DNA from: Ruminococcus sp. AF31-8BH
GTDB lineage: Bacteria > Bacillota > Clostridia > Lachnospirales > Lachnospiraceae
Direction: 5' to 3'
DNA length: 64,000 nucleotides
NCBI RefSeq assembly: GCF_003460605.1
Contig: NZ_QTVN01000005.1
Span: 62,001 to 126,000, forward strand
A program made the position numbers and the translations under genes. Every line of letters begins with the position of its first letter. The first letter of the stretch is position 1. Shown here piece by piece: positions 24,567 through 34,034 of this stretch. Below the pieces are notes generated by a model, which did not search any database, had not been told where the DNA came from, and saw only the letters and a program-made list of their open reading frames with translations.

Positions 24567-24663
24567 GGCTTATAGTTTTCCTGCCTCATAAAAGCTTCAG
24601 TCCGGTCAATACGGAGGAACGCTTATTCCATATTTAGTTGTGATACTCCTTTCCATGCACTAA
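24567..24663 (-). other. Leader segment between two terminators, possible leader peptide
   Basis: Untranslated leader of the transfer operon. A 16-codon frame (24,606-24,656, starting MERSITTKYG) lies between the two terminators but has no clear ribosome site. It could be a regulatory leader peptide like those before some resistance genes; evidence is thin. Confidence 0.25.
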
Positions 24664-24713
24664 AAAACGCAGCTTGCACCAGAGAAGAGGCATTCCCTGG
24701 AAAGCTGCGTTTT
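24664..24713 (-). terminator. Leader terminator 1 of the transfer operon
   Basis: Perfect 12-bp arms at 24,664-24,675 and 24,702-24,713 with an inner CCAG/CTGG pair in the loop; six T's follow on the minus strand (complement of 24,662-24,667). It lies about 25 bases downstream of the promoter's -10. Confidence 0.85.
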
Positions 24714-24738
24714 CGCTACATATAATTTTGACAGTATC

Positions 24739-24767
24739 ATTCTAACATGGGTAGATTTCCCTGTAAA
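24739..24767 (-). promoter_or_regulatory. Promoter of the transfer operon
   Basis: On the minus strand TTTACA (24,762-24,767), 17-base spacer, TAGAAT (24,739-24,744). The spacer contains a GGG-N7-CCC hyphenated palindrome (24,749-24,761), a likely operator. Two copies of TTGGCACA lie upstream. The whole block recurs before the coupling operon. Confidence 0.8.
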
Positions 24768-24855
24768 TCGCAGAAGTGTGCCAAGCTGGGGCATAAAAAT
24801 GAATAGTATGTGCCAACGAGGACAAAAAAAACGCAATTTAAGCATAAAATATAGA
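24743..24855 (-). repeat. Duplicated promoter block, copy A
   Basis: Homologous to 36,667-36,780. It includes 11 identical bases over the -10 edge (24,743-24,753) and 20 identical bases at 24,766-24,785, then a second TTGGCACA about 24 bases further up and an A-run. Similarity fades near 24,855, just where island II begins. Confidence 0.8.
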
Positions 24856-25052
24856 TTTGTAGATTAGGAAAGTGTATTTATTAATGGTAACCTAAAATGT
24901 TAGGTGAAATTGTTGGCGATAAGTGATTTTGGTTACATAAAACTTAGTACGAAATATTTTTGCTTTGTACGGGGAATTAGTTCGTATAACAAAAATGGAA
25001 GAGTATAAGTTGACAGTTGCCTAACAATTTTGAATGAAAGGAGGATGTAAAT
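24856..25052 (+). promoter_or_regulatory. Upstream region of island II
   Basis: AT-rich gap before precursor II. A TACGAA/TTCGTA inverted repeat (around 24,950 and 24,983) and a TTGACA at about 25,013 are visible, but no matching -10 at standard spacing. The island therefore probably uses an activated promoter here. No coding sequence seen. Confidence 0.35.
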
Positions 25053-25187
25053 ATGTTTGAAGTAGTGAACAGAACAGTTACTGAAGAAGAGGCAAAAAAT
25101 ATTGATAGCAATATTTGTCTTCTGTGCAATAAAGGTGACAACAACTGTACTATTTGCAATGGTGGATCATTAGATTTCATTAGTTAA
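25053..25187 (+). CDS. RiPP precursor peptide II (44 aa, CxxC-x6-CxxC)
   Basis: A tiny gene with AAAGGAGG 8 bases before the ATG. Residues 1-20 (MFEVVNRTVTEEEAKNIDSN) form an acidic leader-like part; the rest has C22-x2-C25 and C32-x2-C35 in a Gly/Asn-rich segment, ending DFIS. The regular CxxC pairs could carry thioether crosslinks or bind metal. The same operon encodes a SPASM maturase, and a hairpin follows the stop. The precursor role is inferred from size, ribosome site, position and Cys pattern; I know no named family that fits. Confidence 0.82.
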   Translation: MFEVVNRTVTEEEAKNIDSNICLLCNKGDNNCTICNGGSLDFIS

Positions 25188-25224
25188 TTGCCAATTAAGA
25201 AGCAGAGTGGTCATTCAAGACTAG

Positions 25225-25248
25225 AGAACCGGGGATTTCCCCGGTTCT
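25225..25248 (+). terminator. Read-through hairpin after precursor II
   Basis: Perfect 10-bp GC-rich arms at 25,225-25,234 and 25,239-25,248 with a 4-base loop, followed by TGTTAG. The weak T-run fits partial termination before the transporter genes. Confidence 0.8.
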
Positions 25249-25276
25249 TGTTAGATAATACAAGGGAGGCGATAAT

Positions 25277-26008
25277 ATGTATAGTCTTAAGCAAATAACT
25301 AAAAATTATGTGAATGGAAAACAGATAACAGAGGTACTTAAAGGCATAGATTTAGATATTGCTGAAGGTGATTTTTTAGCGATTATGGGTAGTAGTGGAG
25401 CTGGTAAAACTACTTTAATAAATATATTGACAATGATTGAAGATTATGATGAGGGAGAAATATCCTTTTTCGCCAAATCATTTAGGAAGTATAAGGATAA
25501 GGAAAGAGATCAATACAGAAAAAAAGATATAAGTATAATTTTTCAAGATTATAATTTGATTCAAGAAATGACAGTTGAGGAAAATGCTTATTTAGGCGTA
25601 TTACTAGCAGAATCAAATGCGAAGGAACTATCTTTTGAAGAAGTAGTACAACAATTAAATATAAAAACTCTGTTAAATAAATATCCAGATGAATTATCTG
25701 GAGGTGAACGACAGAGAGTTGCAATTGCTAGAAGTATATTGAATAATTCAAAATGTATTTTTGCGGATGAACCAACAGGGGCTCTCAATAAAAAAAATGC
25801 CGATATTTTATTAGAGATTTTTAGAAAACTGAATACGGATTTAGAAAAGACAATAGTTATGGTAACCCATGATCCATATGTGGCTTCATATTCAAATAAA
25901 TTCGTCTATTTAAAAGATGGAAGGATAGAGAAACAGTTGATAAAGAATGATTCACAAAAGAAATATTATAAAGAAATAATCAGTTGTTTGGAGAAATATG
26001 ATGGATAA
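25277..26008 (+). CDS. ABC ATPase, BceA/LolD type
   Basis: A 243-residue ATPase. Walker A GSSGAGKTT, Q-loop IFQDYNLI, signature LSGGERQRVAIARS, Walker B CIFADEPTGALN, His in VTHDP. This is the MacB/LolD/BceA subgroup that works with FtsX-like permeases in antimicrobial-peptide detoxification. The start follows GGGAGGCG. It overlaps the permease gene by 11 bases. Likely role: immunity against peptide II or related peptides. Confidence 0.92.
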   Translation: MYSLKQITKNYVNGKQITEVLKGIDLDIAEGDFLAIMGSSGAGKTTLINILTMIEDYDEGEISFFAKSFRKYKDKERDQYRKKDISIIFQDYNLIQEMTVEENAYLGVLLAESNAKELSFEEVVQQLNIKTLLNKYPDELSGGERQRVAIARSILNNSKCIFADEPTGALNKKNADILLEIFRKLNTDLEKTIVMVTHDPYVASYSNKFVYLKDGRIEKQLIKNDSQKKYYKEIISCLEKYDG

Positions 26009-28064
26009 TACTATTAAAATGTGTAAATTACTAACCAAATTATCCTCAAAAGACTTTAAAAAGAACATTCAGTTAAATCTATATTATGTTGTTATGATTG
26101 TTATGTATTCTGCAATAATGTATGGAATAAATATCATATATTCTAAGGATTATGTAATTCAACATATAGAGTATTTTAATGTGGATAATATTCTTTTGAT
26201 GACACGTATTATGGCAGGATGCTTTTTTTTATTAGCATTAGGAATAATTTTGTATCTTGATAATTACTTATTCAATTACCAGAAGAACAAATATTATTTG
26301 TTACGAACAATGGGGTTATCAAGAAGAATAATATCTTATAAAATTTTGGTTGAACGACTTATAGGAAGTATTATAGGACTTTTGATTGGTATTATTATAG
26401 GCACTGTATTTAACTATTTTTTGACAAAACATATTTTGGAAGTTATGGAGACTACTATAACAATATCTTTCAAGTTATATAAAGATGCATTAGCACTTAC
26501 TATTTTGGGAAATGCCATATTATTATTAGTTACATTTATAAAAAATGTGAAAAGATTCAAAAGTATTGAGTTAAAAGAATTATTAACAGTAGAAAAGAAA
26601 ATAAAAATTGGAAAGATTCCTTCAGTTAAAGCAAATATAATTTCCATAATAGTTATTGGCATAATGGGAATAGGAGTTTTAAGATATTATGATTATGTTC
26701 AACACTTACAAGAGATTCCTGATAATGTAAAAAATCTTTTGATTTTTTTGGTTATTATTTTAGCGATACTGGCGATAAGAAGTTTTATTTATGCTGGAAT
26801 AAATTTGCAGACAAGAAAGAGGTTGAAAAAGCAGTATCATAATATTGAAGACATTATATTGCTCACAGAGTTAACTACATATTCCAAAAGATTAAAGTTT
26901 ATGATGTTTTCATCTAGTATTATATTGCTTTTTTGTATAGTAGTACCAGTAATGGCTAACATACTATTCACGTGGTCTCATTCATTCAATCAATATAAAG
27001 GCTCGTATGATATAGAAGTAAATAGTATTTATAATTATATCAAAGAACCCGATAAGATTGGAGAAATTGAAATTGATTTTTTGAATGAGTATTTAGAGAG
27101 TCAAGATGTACATGTTAATAAATTCATTAAGGTTAAAAATTATCTTGCAAATCCAGATTTATTTAAAAATCGTCGAAGGGGAATGTTTCCACCTTATATT
27201 ATATCCCTAGATGATTATAATTGTGTTAGATCTGCATCAGGATTGGAAAAGGTTAGTTTAAATAAAGATGAGTTTTTAGTTCATAAGTATAAGACCGAAC
27301 AGAATGTTTTTTCTGATAAAAAAATTGTGTTGTCCAATGGTGTTACTCTGAAAAATTCCCAGAAAGAATTTACAGATTCTGTTGCGGGAGAAAGTTTATT
27401 TAATACAGATAATCCGTATGTTATAGTAGTGAATGCATACGCTGTAGAAGGGTTATTAAAAGTATCAGAAACAGTATTAATTGATACACAAAATAGGATA
27501 ACATATAGCCAAGCAGAAAAAATAGAAAAAGATATTTTGACAGAGTTAAATAATAGTGAAATATATGAGTTAAATAGAATTTATAATAAAGAAGATGACT
27601 TTTTCAGAATATTTGAGGTTACGATGCAAACAATTTCAAATAACCAGTTTGTGACGTTTACGATATTGGTGAATTTATTATCCATCTATTTATTCATAAT
27701 AGGTATGGTACTTAATTTAAGCATTTTGAGTTTGAATTATTTATTTATTATGAGAAGTCATGTTGATAATATTAAGGTATACCGTAGGCTGGGGGTTAAT
27801 GAAAAGGAAAGTAGTGATATTAGAAAAAAGGAGAGTAGGTATATCTATACTACTCCATTGGTCTGTGCGGGAGTTTTTCTGAGTATTATTTTAGGAGTAT
27901 ATATTTCATTGAATTATGCAGAAATACATGCTTATGTATCAATAAAAGGTGTTATTTTAAATGCCAGTCGTTATCTGTTATTGGTTATAGGAATGACTGT
28001 ATTATATGCCTTTATTACAATGAGAATAATAAAAAAAGGAGAGAAGGATACATATGTACAATAG
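25998..28064 (+). CDS. BceB-like FtsX-domain permease
   Basis: A 688-residue membrane protein with about ten helices: a first group at residues 30-300, a large extracellular domain about 310-540, and a final group of three or four helices from 555 to 680. This is the BceB arrangement, where the extracellular domain binds peptide antibiotics or their lipid-II complexes. The start has two consecutive ATGs inside the end of the ATPase gene. No cognate BceRS pair is present in the island, so it may depend on the kinase and regulator of island I or a host system. Confidence 0.88.
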   Translation: MMDNTIKMCKLLTKLSSKDFKKNIQLNLYYVVMIVMYSAIMYGINIIYSKDYVIQHIEYFNVDNILLMTRIMAGCFFLLALGIILYLDNYLFNYQKNKYYLLRTMGLSRRIISYKILVERLIGSIIGLLIGIIIGTVFNYFLTKHILEVMETTITISFKLYKDALALTILGNAILLLVTFIKNVKRFKSIELKELLTVEKKIKIGKIPSVKANIISIIVIGIMGIGVLRYYDYVQHLQEIPDNVKNLLIFLVIILAILAIRSFIYAGINLQTRKRLKKQYHNIEDIILLTELTTYSKRLKFMMFSSSIILLFCIVVPVMANILFTWSHSFNQYKGSYDIEVNSIYNYIKEPDKIGEIEIDFLNEYLESQDVHVNKFIKVKNYLANPDLFKNRRRGMFPPYIISLDDYNCVRSASGLEKVSLNKDEFLVHKYKTEQNVFSDKKIVLSNGVTLKNSQKEFTDSVAGESLFNTDNPYVIVVNAYAVEGLLKVSETVLIDTQNRITYSQAEKIEKDILTELNNSEIYELNRIYNKEDDFFRIFEVTMQTISNNQFVTFTILVNLLSIYLFIIGMVLNLSILSLNYLFIMRSHVDNIKVYRRLGVNEKESSDIRKKESRYIYTTPLVCAGVFLSIILGVYISLNYAEIHAYVSIKGVILNASRYLLLVIGMTVLYAFITMRIIKKGEKDTYVQ

Positions 28065-29430
28065 AATTATTCAGTTTAATGATTTCAAGATATTTCGTAA
28101 TGAAAAAGAGGTGGTTATTTTAGACATAGAAAACGGAAAACTTGTAAAAGTGGATGAAAGAACCCTAAAAGTAATTCAAAACAATAACTTATCGAAAGAA
28201 GAATTATTTCAGAAAAGTAAAAAATATTTTAACGAAGAAGAATTTAATTCGCTTGTAAATGCAATGGAAAATGCAGGCTTTCTTAAATATGTGGATTCTA
28301 AAAATGAATCGTCGATAGAAACTTATACCAAAGAAAATATTGTTGGAATAACCTTAATGTTGGTTCAAGGATGTAATTTGGCATGTTCCTATTGTTTTGG
28401 TGACGAAGGTAGTTATTGTGATTCAGGTAAAATGAGTAAAGAAACTGCTTTTAAGGCAATAGACTATTTATTTGAGCACTCAGATGCCGATAAAGTTTTA
28501 ATAACATTTTTTGGAGGGGAACCTTTGTTGGCAGTAGATTTAATGAAAGAAATTATTTCGTATTGTAAAACCAAAGATAAAAATGTTGGTTATTCGATGA
28601 CAACAAACGGAACTTTATTAAATGATGAGGTAAATAAACTAATAGTAGAAAATAAAATTTCGACTATTATCAGCATTGATGGTGATAAAGAAAAAAATGA
28701 TAAAAACAGATATCATAAAGATGGAACAGGCAGTTATGACCAAACTGTAAAAAATACAAAAGAATTACGAAAAGAGTACGGTTTAACGTCTAGAGCAACT
28801 CTTACACCAGGTAATCTTGATATGGTTAATACATTTAATCATTTGAATGGGTTAGGCTTTAAAAATATACCGATGACACCTGCCAATAATTTGACATCAG
28901 ATGCGGAATTTGTGGAATACATTAATAGCGAAATAGAATTGATAGAATATGCCAAAGAATTTATTCATAGCAATAATTGTTCTAAAGTGCGAAAGATGAC
29001 TTTTATATACTCTGCATTGTTAAGTTTACACAGGGGTGTATATAGACAATTCGGTTGTGGGGCAGGGATAAGAGACGTTGCAATAGATATACATGGTGAT
29101 ATATATCCTTGTCATAGATTTGTAAGTTATAAGGAAACTTGTTTAGGTAATGTGTATGATACATATCAGGAAAATGAAGAGAAGAGAGAAAAGTATTTAG
29201 AAAAAGCACAAATTAATAATCTAAATACTCGTGAAGGCTGCTCTAAATGCTGGGTTAGAAAATATTGTGCAGGTGGTTGTGTGGCTGGAAATTATGAAGA
29301 AAATGGTGGTTTATTGTCGCAGCCACCAAGGGAGTGTTTCCACCAACAGGTATTTTATGAAAAATTAATATACTTGTATATGGAACTTAGTGAAGAAGAA
29401 AAAAAGGAGTTGTTTGGTGAAAAGTATTAA
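28054..29430 (+). CDS. Radical SAM/SPASM peptide maturase II
   Basis: A 458-residue enzyme. Residues 1-85 form an N-terminal recognition-like domain. The radical SAM site is C107-x3-C111-x2-C114 (GCNLACSYCFGDEG), followed by FFGGEPLL. The C-terminal SPASM part has FGCGAG, YPCHRF, TCLGN, CSKCWVRKYCAGGC and a final ECFHQ cysteine, the layout of SCIFF-type and other ranthipeptide or sactipeptide maturases with two auxiliary clusters. The four-cysteine peptide at 25,053 is the probable substrate. It overlaps its neighbours on both sides. Confidence 0.92.
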   Translation: MYNRIIQFNDFKIFRNEKEVVILDIENGKLVKVDERTLKVIQNNNLSKEELFQKSKKYFNEEEFNSLVNAMENAGFLKYVDSKNESSIETYTKENIVGITLMLVQGCNLACSYCFGDEGSYCDSGKMSKETAFKAIDYLFEHSDADKVLITFFGGEPLLAVDLMKEIISYCKTKDKNVGYSMTTNGTLLNDEVNKLIVENKISTIISIDGDKEKNDKNRYHKDGTGSYDQTVKNTKELRKEYGLTSRATLTPGNLDMVNTFNHLNGLGFKNIPMTPANNLTSDAEFVEYINSEIELIEYAKEFIHSNNCSKVRKMTFIYSALLSLHRGVYRQFGCGAGIRDVAIDIHGDIYPCHRFVSYKETCLGNVYDTYQENEEKREKYLEKAQINNLNTREGCSKCWVRKYCAGGCVAGNYEENGGLLSQPPRECFHQQVFYEKLIYLYMELSEEEKKELFGEKY

Positions 29431-30997
29431 AAATATTTTAAGCAACTGTCATATTACGATTACTTTTTTTTTGATGCAACATGGAATTTGTTTCTTGTTT
29501 TTGCTGATAAGCACAGCAACATCTGTTTATTCACCAAGTTATATTGGAAAACTAATAGATAGCGTTCAAAATATGCAATATAATAATGTGATTTTTTATA
29601 GTAAAGCATTGATTTTACTGACTATTATCGCATTAATAATAGAATATTGGAAAGCAAATAGATATAATTATTTTGAAGCAAAAATGAATATTGCTTCAAG
29701 ACAGGCAATAATGCAAAGAATTACAAATACCAATGCTGATTTTTGGGAAAAATATTCAATAGGAAATTTAGAGACACTATTAGATAAAGATATTCCACAA
29801 TTTAATAGCTTTTTGGTATCGGATGTTTCTAATGCTGTAGGAAATTTGCTTTCCTTTTTAGGAATAGCTTGGTATATTTTGAGAGTCAACATAAAACTAG
29901 GAGTAGTTATTATTGGGTTAGTCATATTTTTTGTCGTTGTTCAAAAAATATATACTTTACCTTTAAATTATAAGCTACAACGAATGAAGGAAGTGGAGAC
30001 ACAAACCAATACATATTCTAATGATATTTTGAACAATATTGAAAGTTACTATTTAATTGATAATGTAAAAAGTGCATTTAGTTTGTATGCAAAATCAAAT
30101 AAATTATTGTTTGAACAGTTTTTTAAAATAAAAAACCATTATCAAATTTCATTGATCATATCACAGAGTTTTAACTTGATTTCTATTATTGTAATCCTAT
30201 CAGTATGGATATTAGATTCCAGTATCAATTTAAGCCCTGGTCAATTAATTAATGTGATTTTGTACACCCAAAAACTGTATGTTCCATTATTCAAGATAGG
30301 AGAAGTTTTTTTACAATACAAATCATTTTGTGTAGTGTCAAACAGATTGAATTTGTTAGTTAAGATACCTTTACGTAATTATGGTAGTAAGGAAGTAACA
30401 AGTATTCAAAAAATAGAAATAACGGACTTAACTAAAAAAATTGATACCAAAGTAATATTTGACAAATTCAATATGTCTATACATAAGGGCAAAATTCTAG
30501 GTATAACAGGCGAAAACGGATCTGGAAAAACTACCCTAATAAAATTATTGAGAAGATTTGATGTGGTATACAATGGTACGATTACAATAAATGATGTAGA
30601 TATTAATGAATTATCACAGGAATCATTGTTAAAGGGAATATCGGTAATGCCTCAAAAGGCAACAGTGTCTGTTGATGATATAGAAGAAATAGCTTGTTAT
30701 GTGAATAATAATGAACTTTTAAATTTTTTAAACCTAGATGAAGTGCCGAAAAAGCAAGTATATAATTATACTTTAAAATCTGGTGGCGAACTGCAGAAAA
30801 TATGTTTCTTAAAAGTATTTTTAGAGAATAAAGATGTTTTAATTTTAGATGAACCTACAGCATCTATGGATATGAAAAGTGAAGAAATAGTTGGTGATTT
30901 GCTTGCAAAAATAAAGTGGGATAAAATTATAATAATCATCACACATAGAAAATATCTTTTATCTATGTGTGATGAAATAATAACTTTGAATGCATAA
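29417..30997 (+). CDS. ABC exporter II
   Basis: A 526-residue half-transporter. The GTG at 29,417 was chosen because AAGGAG lies 7 bases upstream, within the end of the maturase gene; the longest frame starts at 29,390. Six membrane helices in the first 300 residues; ATPase with GENGSGKTT, signature KSGGELQKICFL, LILDEPTASMD and THRK. No C39 peptidase domain. Presumed exporter of peptide II. The signature reads SGGEL rather than LSGGQ, as in other peptide exporters here. Confidence 0.88.
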   Translation: MKSIKNILSNCHITITFFLMQHGICFLFLLISTATSVYSPSYIGKLIDSVQNMQYNNVIFYSKALILLTIIALIIEYWKANRYNYFEAKMNIASRQAIMQRITNTNADFWEKYSIGNLETLLDKDIPQFNSFLVSDVSNAVGNLLSFLGIAWYILRVNIKLGVVIIGLVIFFVVVQKIYTLPLNYKLQRMKEVETQTNTYSNDILNNIESYYLIDNVKSAFSLYAKSNKLLFEQFFKIKNHYQISLIISQSFNLISIIVILSVWILDSSINLSPGQLINVILYTQKLYVPLFKIGEVFLQYKSFCVVSNRLNLLVKIPLRNYGSKEVTSIQKIEITDLTKKIDTKVIFDKFNMSIHKGKILGITGENGSGKTTLIKLLRRFDVVYNGTITINDVDINELSQESLLKGISVMPQKATVSVDDIEEIACYVNNNELLNFLNLDEVPKKQVYNYTLKSGGELQKICFLKVFLENKDVLILDEPTASMDMKSEEIVGDLLAKIKWDKIIIIITHRKYLLSMCDEIITLNA

Positions 30998-31039
30998 TTG
31001 TATGTTGGTTCAAATGTAACTCTGATGAAGGCATTAAAG

Positions 31040-31066
31040 ACTGGGGGATTTCTCTTATCCCCCAGT
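31040..31066. terminator. Hairpin between convergent island II and S1 gene
   Basis: Nine-bp arms ACTGGGGGA/TCCCCCAGT at 31,040-31,048 and 31,058-31,066. No strong T-run on either strand, but it sits exactly between two converging stops. Confidence 0.6.
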
Positions 31067-31078
31067 GCATTATGAATG

Positions 31079-32008
31079 CTATATGTATTGCTTAATAATC
31101 CGAGTGATGATCCCCACTGCAACATTCCGATCCTCGTCAATATGTGTCACAACAAAGGACACCTTATCTTTCTTTCCAACGGCGCGGCTGTCGTAGCAAC
31201 TGTGAGCAATGGCGTTGACGCCCAATTCTAACCGGACAAAAACAGTTCCTTTGTGGATGTCTTCCACCGTTCCGGCATATTTTCCCTGTACCCGACAATT
31301 TTTCAGATTTTCTTTGCTGGTGTTGCCTTCCACGCTTTTCACATCTGCATGGATGGAGAGCATTTCCGGGGAATCTCCCTGGATAGTTAAGATCCGGACC
31401 AGAATATGTTCCCCTACTTGGAATCGTTCCCTGGCATCACCCAGCCAGTCAAAAGACAGATCTCTTGCAAGGATGGAAGTTTCTACACCAAAGATTTCTG
31501 CCCGGACTACTTTTTCAGCAACGGCAATGACTCTGGCCTGCACAATACGGTCTTCGTGGATTTTAGTCTGTCCGGAAGAGTCCTGATCAAAATAGAAAAT
31601 CTGACGTTTCTTCAGCATAGCATCTTTCCGGCTGGCAACGATGCTTCTGGATTTGGTATCCAGTCCTTTGATTACAAAGTCGATTTCACAACCAAGCATA
31701 TTGTTAAGGACTTTGTTCTGTCTAAGAGAGAGATCTCCGTAATCATGATTTTCATCCTGGATCAGATTGATCATCATTTCCGAGATGGGGATGACTGCCC
31801 GATAATCTTTATAGTAAATAATTGCTATTAAGCTGCCGGCTTCGGTCTTTTCAATACCTCCCAGAATGCCGGTGAGAATTTTCCTGGTACGATAGGCATT
31901 TTGGATGTCATGCCAGATTAAATCCGCTTTTGATTGAGCAGTTTCTAATACAGTATCGGAGTCAAGGGTTAAAATAGGGGTGTTCAGGTTCATTGTTTCG
32001 TTTGCCAT
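31079..32008 (-). CDS. S1-domain RNA-binding protein of the ICE
   Basis: A 309-residue protein. Several S1-like OB segments are visible: residues 45-125 (ILTGILGGIEKTEAGSLIAI), 155-225 and 240-305 (GKYAGTVEDIHKGTVFVRLE). Proteins like this lie next to the coupling-protein gene in Tn1549-like elements. They may bind the transfer mRNA or single-stranded DNA; the exact role is not established. AAAGGAG precedes the ATG, and it follows the VirD4 gene by 25 bases. Confidence 0.8.
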   Translation of the reverse strand: MANETMNLNTPILTLDSDTVLETAQSKADLIWHDIQNAYRTRKILTGILGGIEKTEAGSLIAIIYYKDYRAVIPISEMMINLIQDENHDYGDLSLRQNKVLNNMLGCEIDFVIKGLDTKSRSIVASRKDAMLKKRQIFYFDQDSSGQTKIHEDRIVQARVIAVAEKVVRAEIFGVETSILARDLSFDWLGDARERFQVGEHILVRILTIQGDSPEMLSIHADVKSVEGNTSKENLKNCRVQGKYAGTVEDIHKGTVFVRLELGVNAIAHSCYDSRAVGKKDKVSFVVTHIDEDRNVAVGIITRIIKQYI

Positions 32009-32033
32009 AAATATGATCTCCTTTCAAAATGTG

Positions 32034-34034
32034 TTATGACATGATGGAATCTTTATCTAAAGGAACCATGCCAGAGTCGGGGGAATCTTCTATAAAATTT
32101 TCCTGAAGGAAATCCTCCATAAAATCATCGGGAGTAGGTTCCTGATAAACGGGGTCGGATGTAAAATGTGGTTTCTGTTTTGCTATTGACGCAGAAGATG
32201 AACGGCGTTTCCTTTTGGATGATCCGGATGAGGGCTGTGGTCGATAATCTGTTTCTTCCGAGGAACCATTTTTGCGCCATTCAGGTATGTGTTCCGATGC
32301 TTTTCTTGGTATCAGCTTTTTGGCGTCTGGATGCAGGGTATAATCGTACTTTTCTACTTTTAGGACTTTTTGCCCACGTAGGATAACCAAAGCAGTATCA
32401 AGCGGGAGCCGCAAGATTTCATCTGGTGTTAAGAGTTTCCGCTTGCCGATAGATTTTGTCTGCCGGTATTCTGGTGTATAGTCGGATACCCGCCAGCTAT
32501 TGAGCTGCTTGGCTTCGCTGCTTACCCCTACGGTTACATCGCCGCTGCGGTTACTGATAAAGGTAGCAGTAACTTCATCTGTGCAGCCCAAAAAGAGCTG
32601 GGTGTCACAGTTGCCGATAATTTCCTGCCATTGGTTATAAGGATAGCGGTTCTGCATCTGGGGCAAATTCTGAAAGATGCAGGAAATGCTGAGATTCCGG
32701 CTTCGGATTACACTGATTTTCTTATTCAATTCCAGGATAGCTCCGGTGTTAGCAAGCTCATCAGCCAGTATATGTACAGCAACAGGAAGTTTTCCTTCTT
32801 CTCCATATTTATCTGCATATCGGACCAGTTTGATGAAGATGAAGGTCATAAACAGGGAAGATAAAAAATCGAAGGTGCTGTCCTGGTCTGAGGTAATGCA
32901 AAAGTAAGCACATTTCTGTTTCCCTGGAAGTGTCAGATCAATCTCATCATAAGAGGTAATCTGCCGAATGAGTTTATTCTGAAATACCTGAAGTCTGGCA
33001 CCCAATCCGATAATAACTCCGCTTCGCACGGTATCACTGGCTTGTTTGTAGATGCAGTAAGGAACTTTTGCTGGATGGGACACTGGGAGCAGATCAAAAA
33101 GACTGTTCAGCTCCTTTTCGGAACTCATGGTCAGGAGCTTATAAACCTGTCCGATATTTCTGGCTTCCGGCGGAAATCCCTGATCCACATAGAGAACCAG
33201 GGCTTTTAGCAGGTTCATCTCCGCATTATCCCAGAAATGATCTCCTTTTCCGGAACCTGTATTCTGGATAATGACATCTGCAAATACCTGAGCCATCGTT
33301 TCCTGTCCATTGATTTCACCCAGACAATTCCAACTATCCGAGTTTTCCGGATTGACCAGATTAAATGCTTTTACTACATAGCCTTCGTTTTCCAAATAAG
33401 CAGACATGCTTTCATAGAGTTCGCTTTTGGGATCGGTAATGATTAAACTTTCCCCGGAATTGCCTTCCTGCCCTCTGGCGACACACTGGAAAATCATATT
33501 CCTGGCAAATGCCCTGGATTTCATGGAACCACTGGCACCATACACGGCGATATTTTTATTCATTCGTGTTTGATATGGAAGACATACGGCTTTGCCATTC
33601 AATTTTCCTAAAATGGTTCCTTTATTTTTCTTTACATCTCCGGTCAGTTCCAAAACTTTCATCATTTCATCTGGAGTCATGAATCCGGATGTACCGTAGG
33701 TTCCTTTTGTAGAGTAATTTAAGTTCCGGTCATGGTCACTAATCTCCCCGTTTCTGTCATATCCCATACGCATAAGTAAAAAAGTAAGAAGCCCAAAGAG
33801 AACCAGGCAAAGAAAAATCCCATACAAATTGTATGGGAAATCGGTAAGGGCAGTATGAAAGCATACCAATGGGTGTAAAGAAGCTGCTTGCGGATAGGTT
33901 CCGTTGCCGGCAAAGTTTCCGGCAGAAGTCCATTCCTGATAGTTTTTAATAAATTGTGCTGCGTATCCTCCGGCATACAGAGTGCAGACGCTTATGGGAA
34001 GCAAAAACAGGAACTTCCACCATTTACGGTTCAT
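32034..34034 (-). CDS. VirD4/TraG-family coupling ATPase
   Basis: A 666-residue type IV coupling protein that brings the relaxase-DNA complex to the channel. The start was set at MNRKWWKFLFLLP, with AAAAGGAGG upstream. Two N-terminal membrane helices (about residues 5-25 and 68-92), Walker A YGASGSMKSRAF near residue 163, Walker B HILADELANTG near 422. Note the P-loop: GASGSMKS has Met where many ATPases have Gly before the Lys, usual for this clade. The C-terminal 90 residues are acidic and Ser-rich. It overlaps the upstream gene by 11 bases. Confidence 0.93.
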   Translation of the reverse strand: MNRKWWKFLFLLPISVCTLYAGGYAAQFIKNYQEWTSAGNFAGNGTYPQAASLHPLVCFHTALTDFPYNLYGIFLCLVLFGLLTFLLMRMGYDRNGEISDHDRNLNYSTKGTYGTSGFMTPDEMMKVLELTGDVKKNKGTILGKLNGKAVCLPYQTRMNKNIAVYGASGSMKSRAFARNMIFQCVARGQEGNSGESLIITDPKSELYESMSAYLENEGYVVKAFNLVNPENSDSWNCLGEINGQETMAQVFADVIIQNTGSGKGDHFWDNAEMNLLKALVLYVDQGFPPEARNIGQVYKLLTMSSEKELNSLFDLLPVSHPAKVPYCIYKQASDTVRSGVIIGLGARLQVFQNKLIRQITSYDEIDLTLPGKQKCAYFCITSDQDSTFDFLSSLFMTFIFIKLVRYADKYGEEGKLPVAVHILADELANTGAILELNKKISVIRSRNLSISCIFQNLPQMQNRYPYNQWQEIIGNCDTQLFLGCTDEVTATFISNRSGDVTVGVSSEAKQLNSWRVSDYTPEYRQTKSIGKRKLLTPDEILRLPLDTALVILRGQKVLKVEKYDYTLHPDAKKLIPRKASEHIPEWRKNGSSEETDYRPQPSSGSSKRKRRSSSASIAKQKPHFTSDPVYQEPTPDDFMEDFLQENFIEDSPDSGMVPLDKDSIMS

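Larger units (their letters stand above)
25053..31066 (+). other. RiPP island II
   Basis: Five plus-strand genes: precursor, BceA-like ATPase, BceB-like permease, radical SAM/SPASM maturase and ABC exporter. The last four are packed with overlaps of 11-14 bases. It is AT-rich compared with the backbone genes on both sides, and it contains no regulator of its own. Confidence 0.8.

Noticed and set aside
24606..24656. Leader peptide of the transfer operon as a firm gene
   Set aside because: Only 16 codons and no ribosome site; kept as a possibility within the leader entry, not as a CDS.
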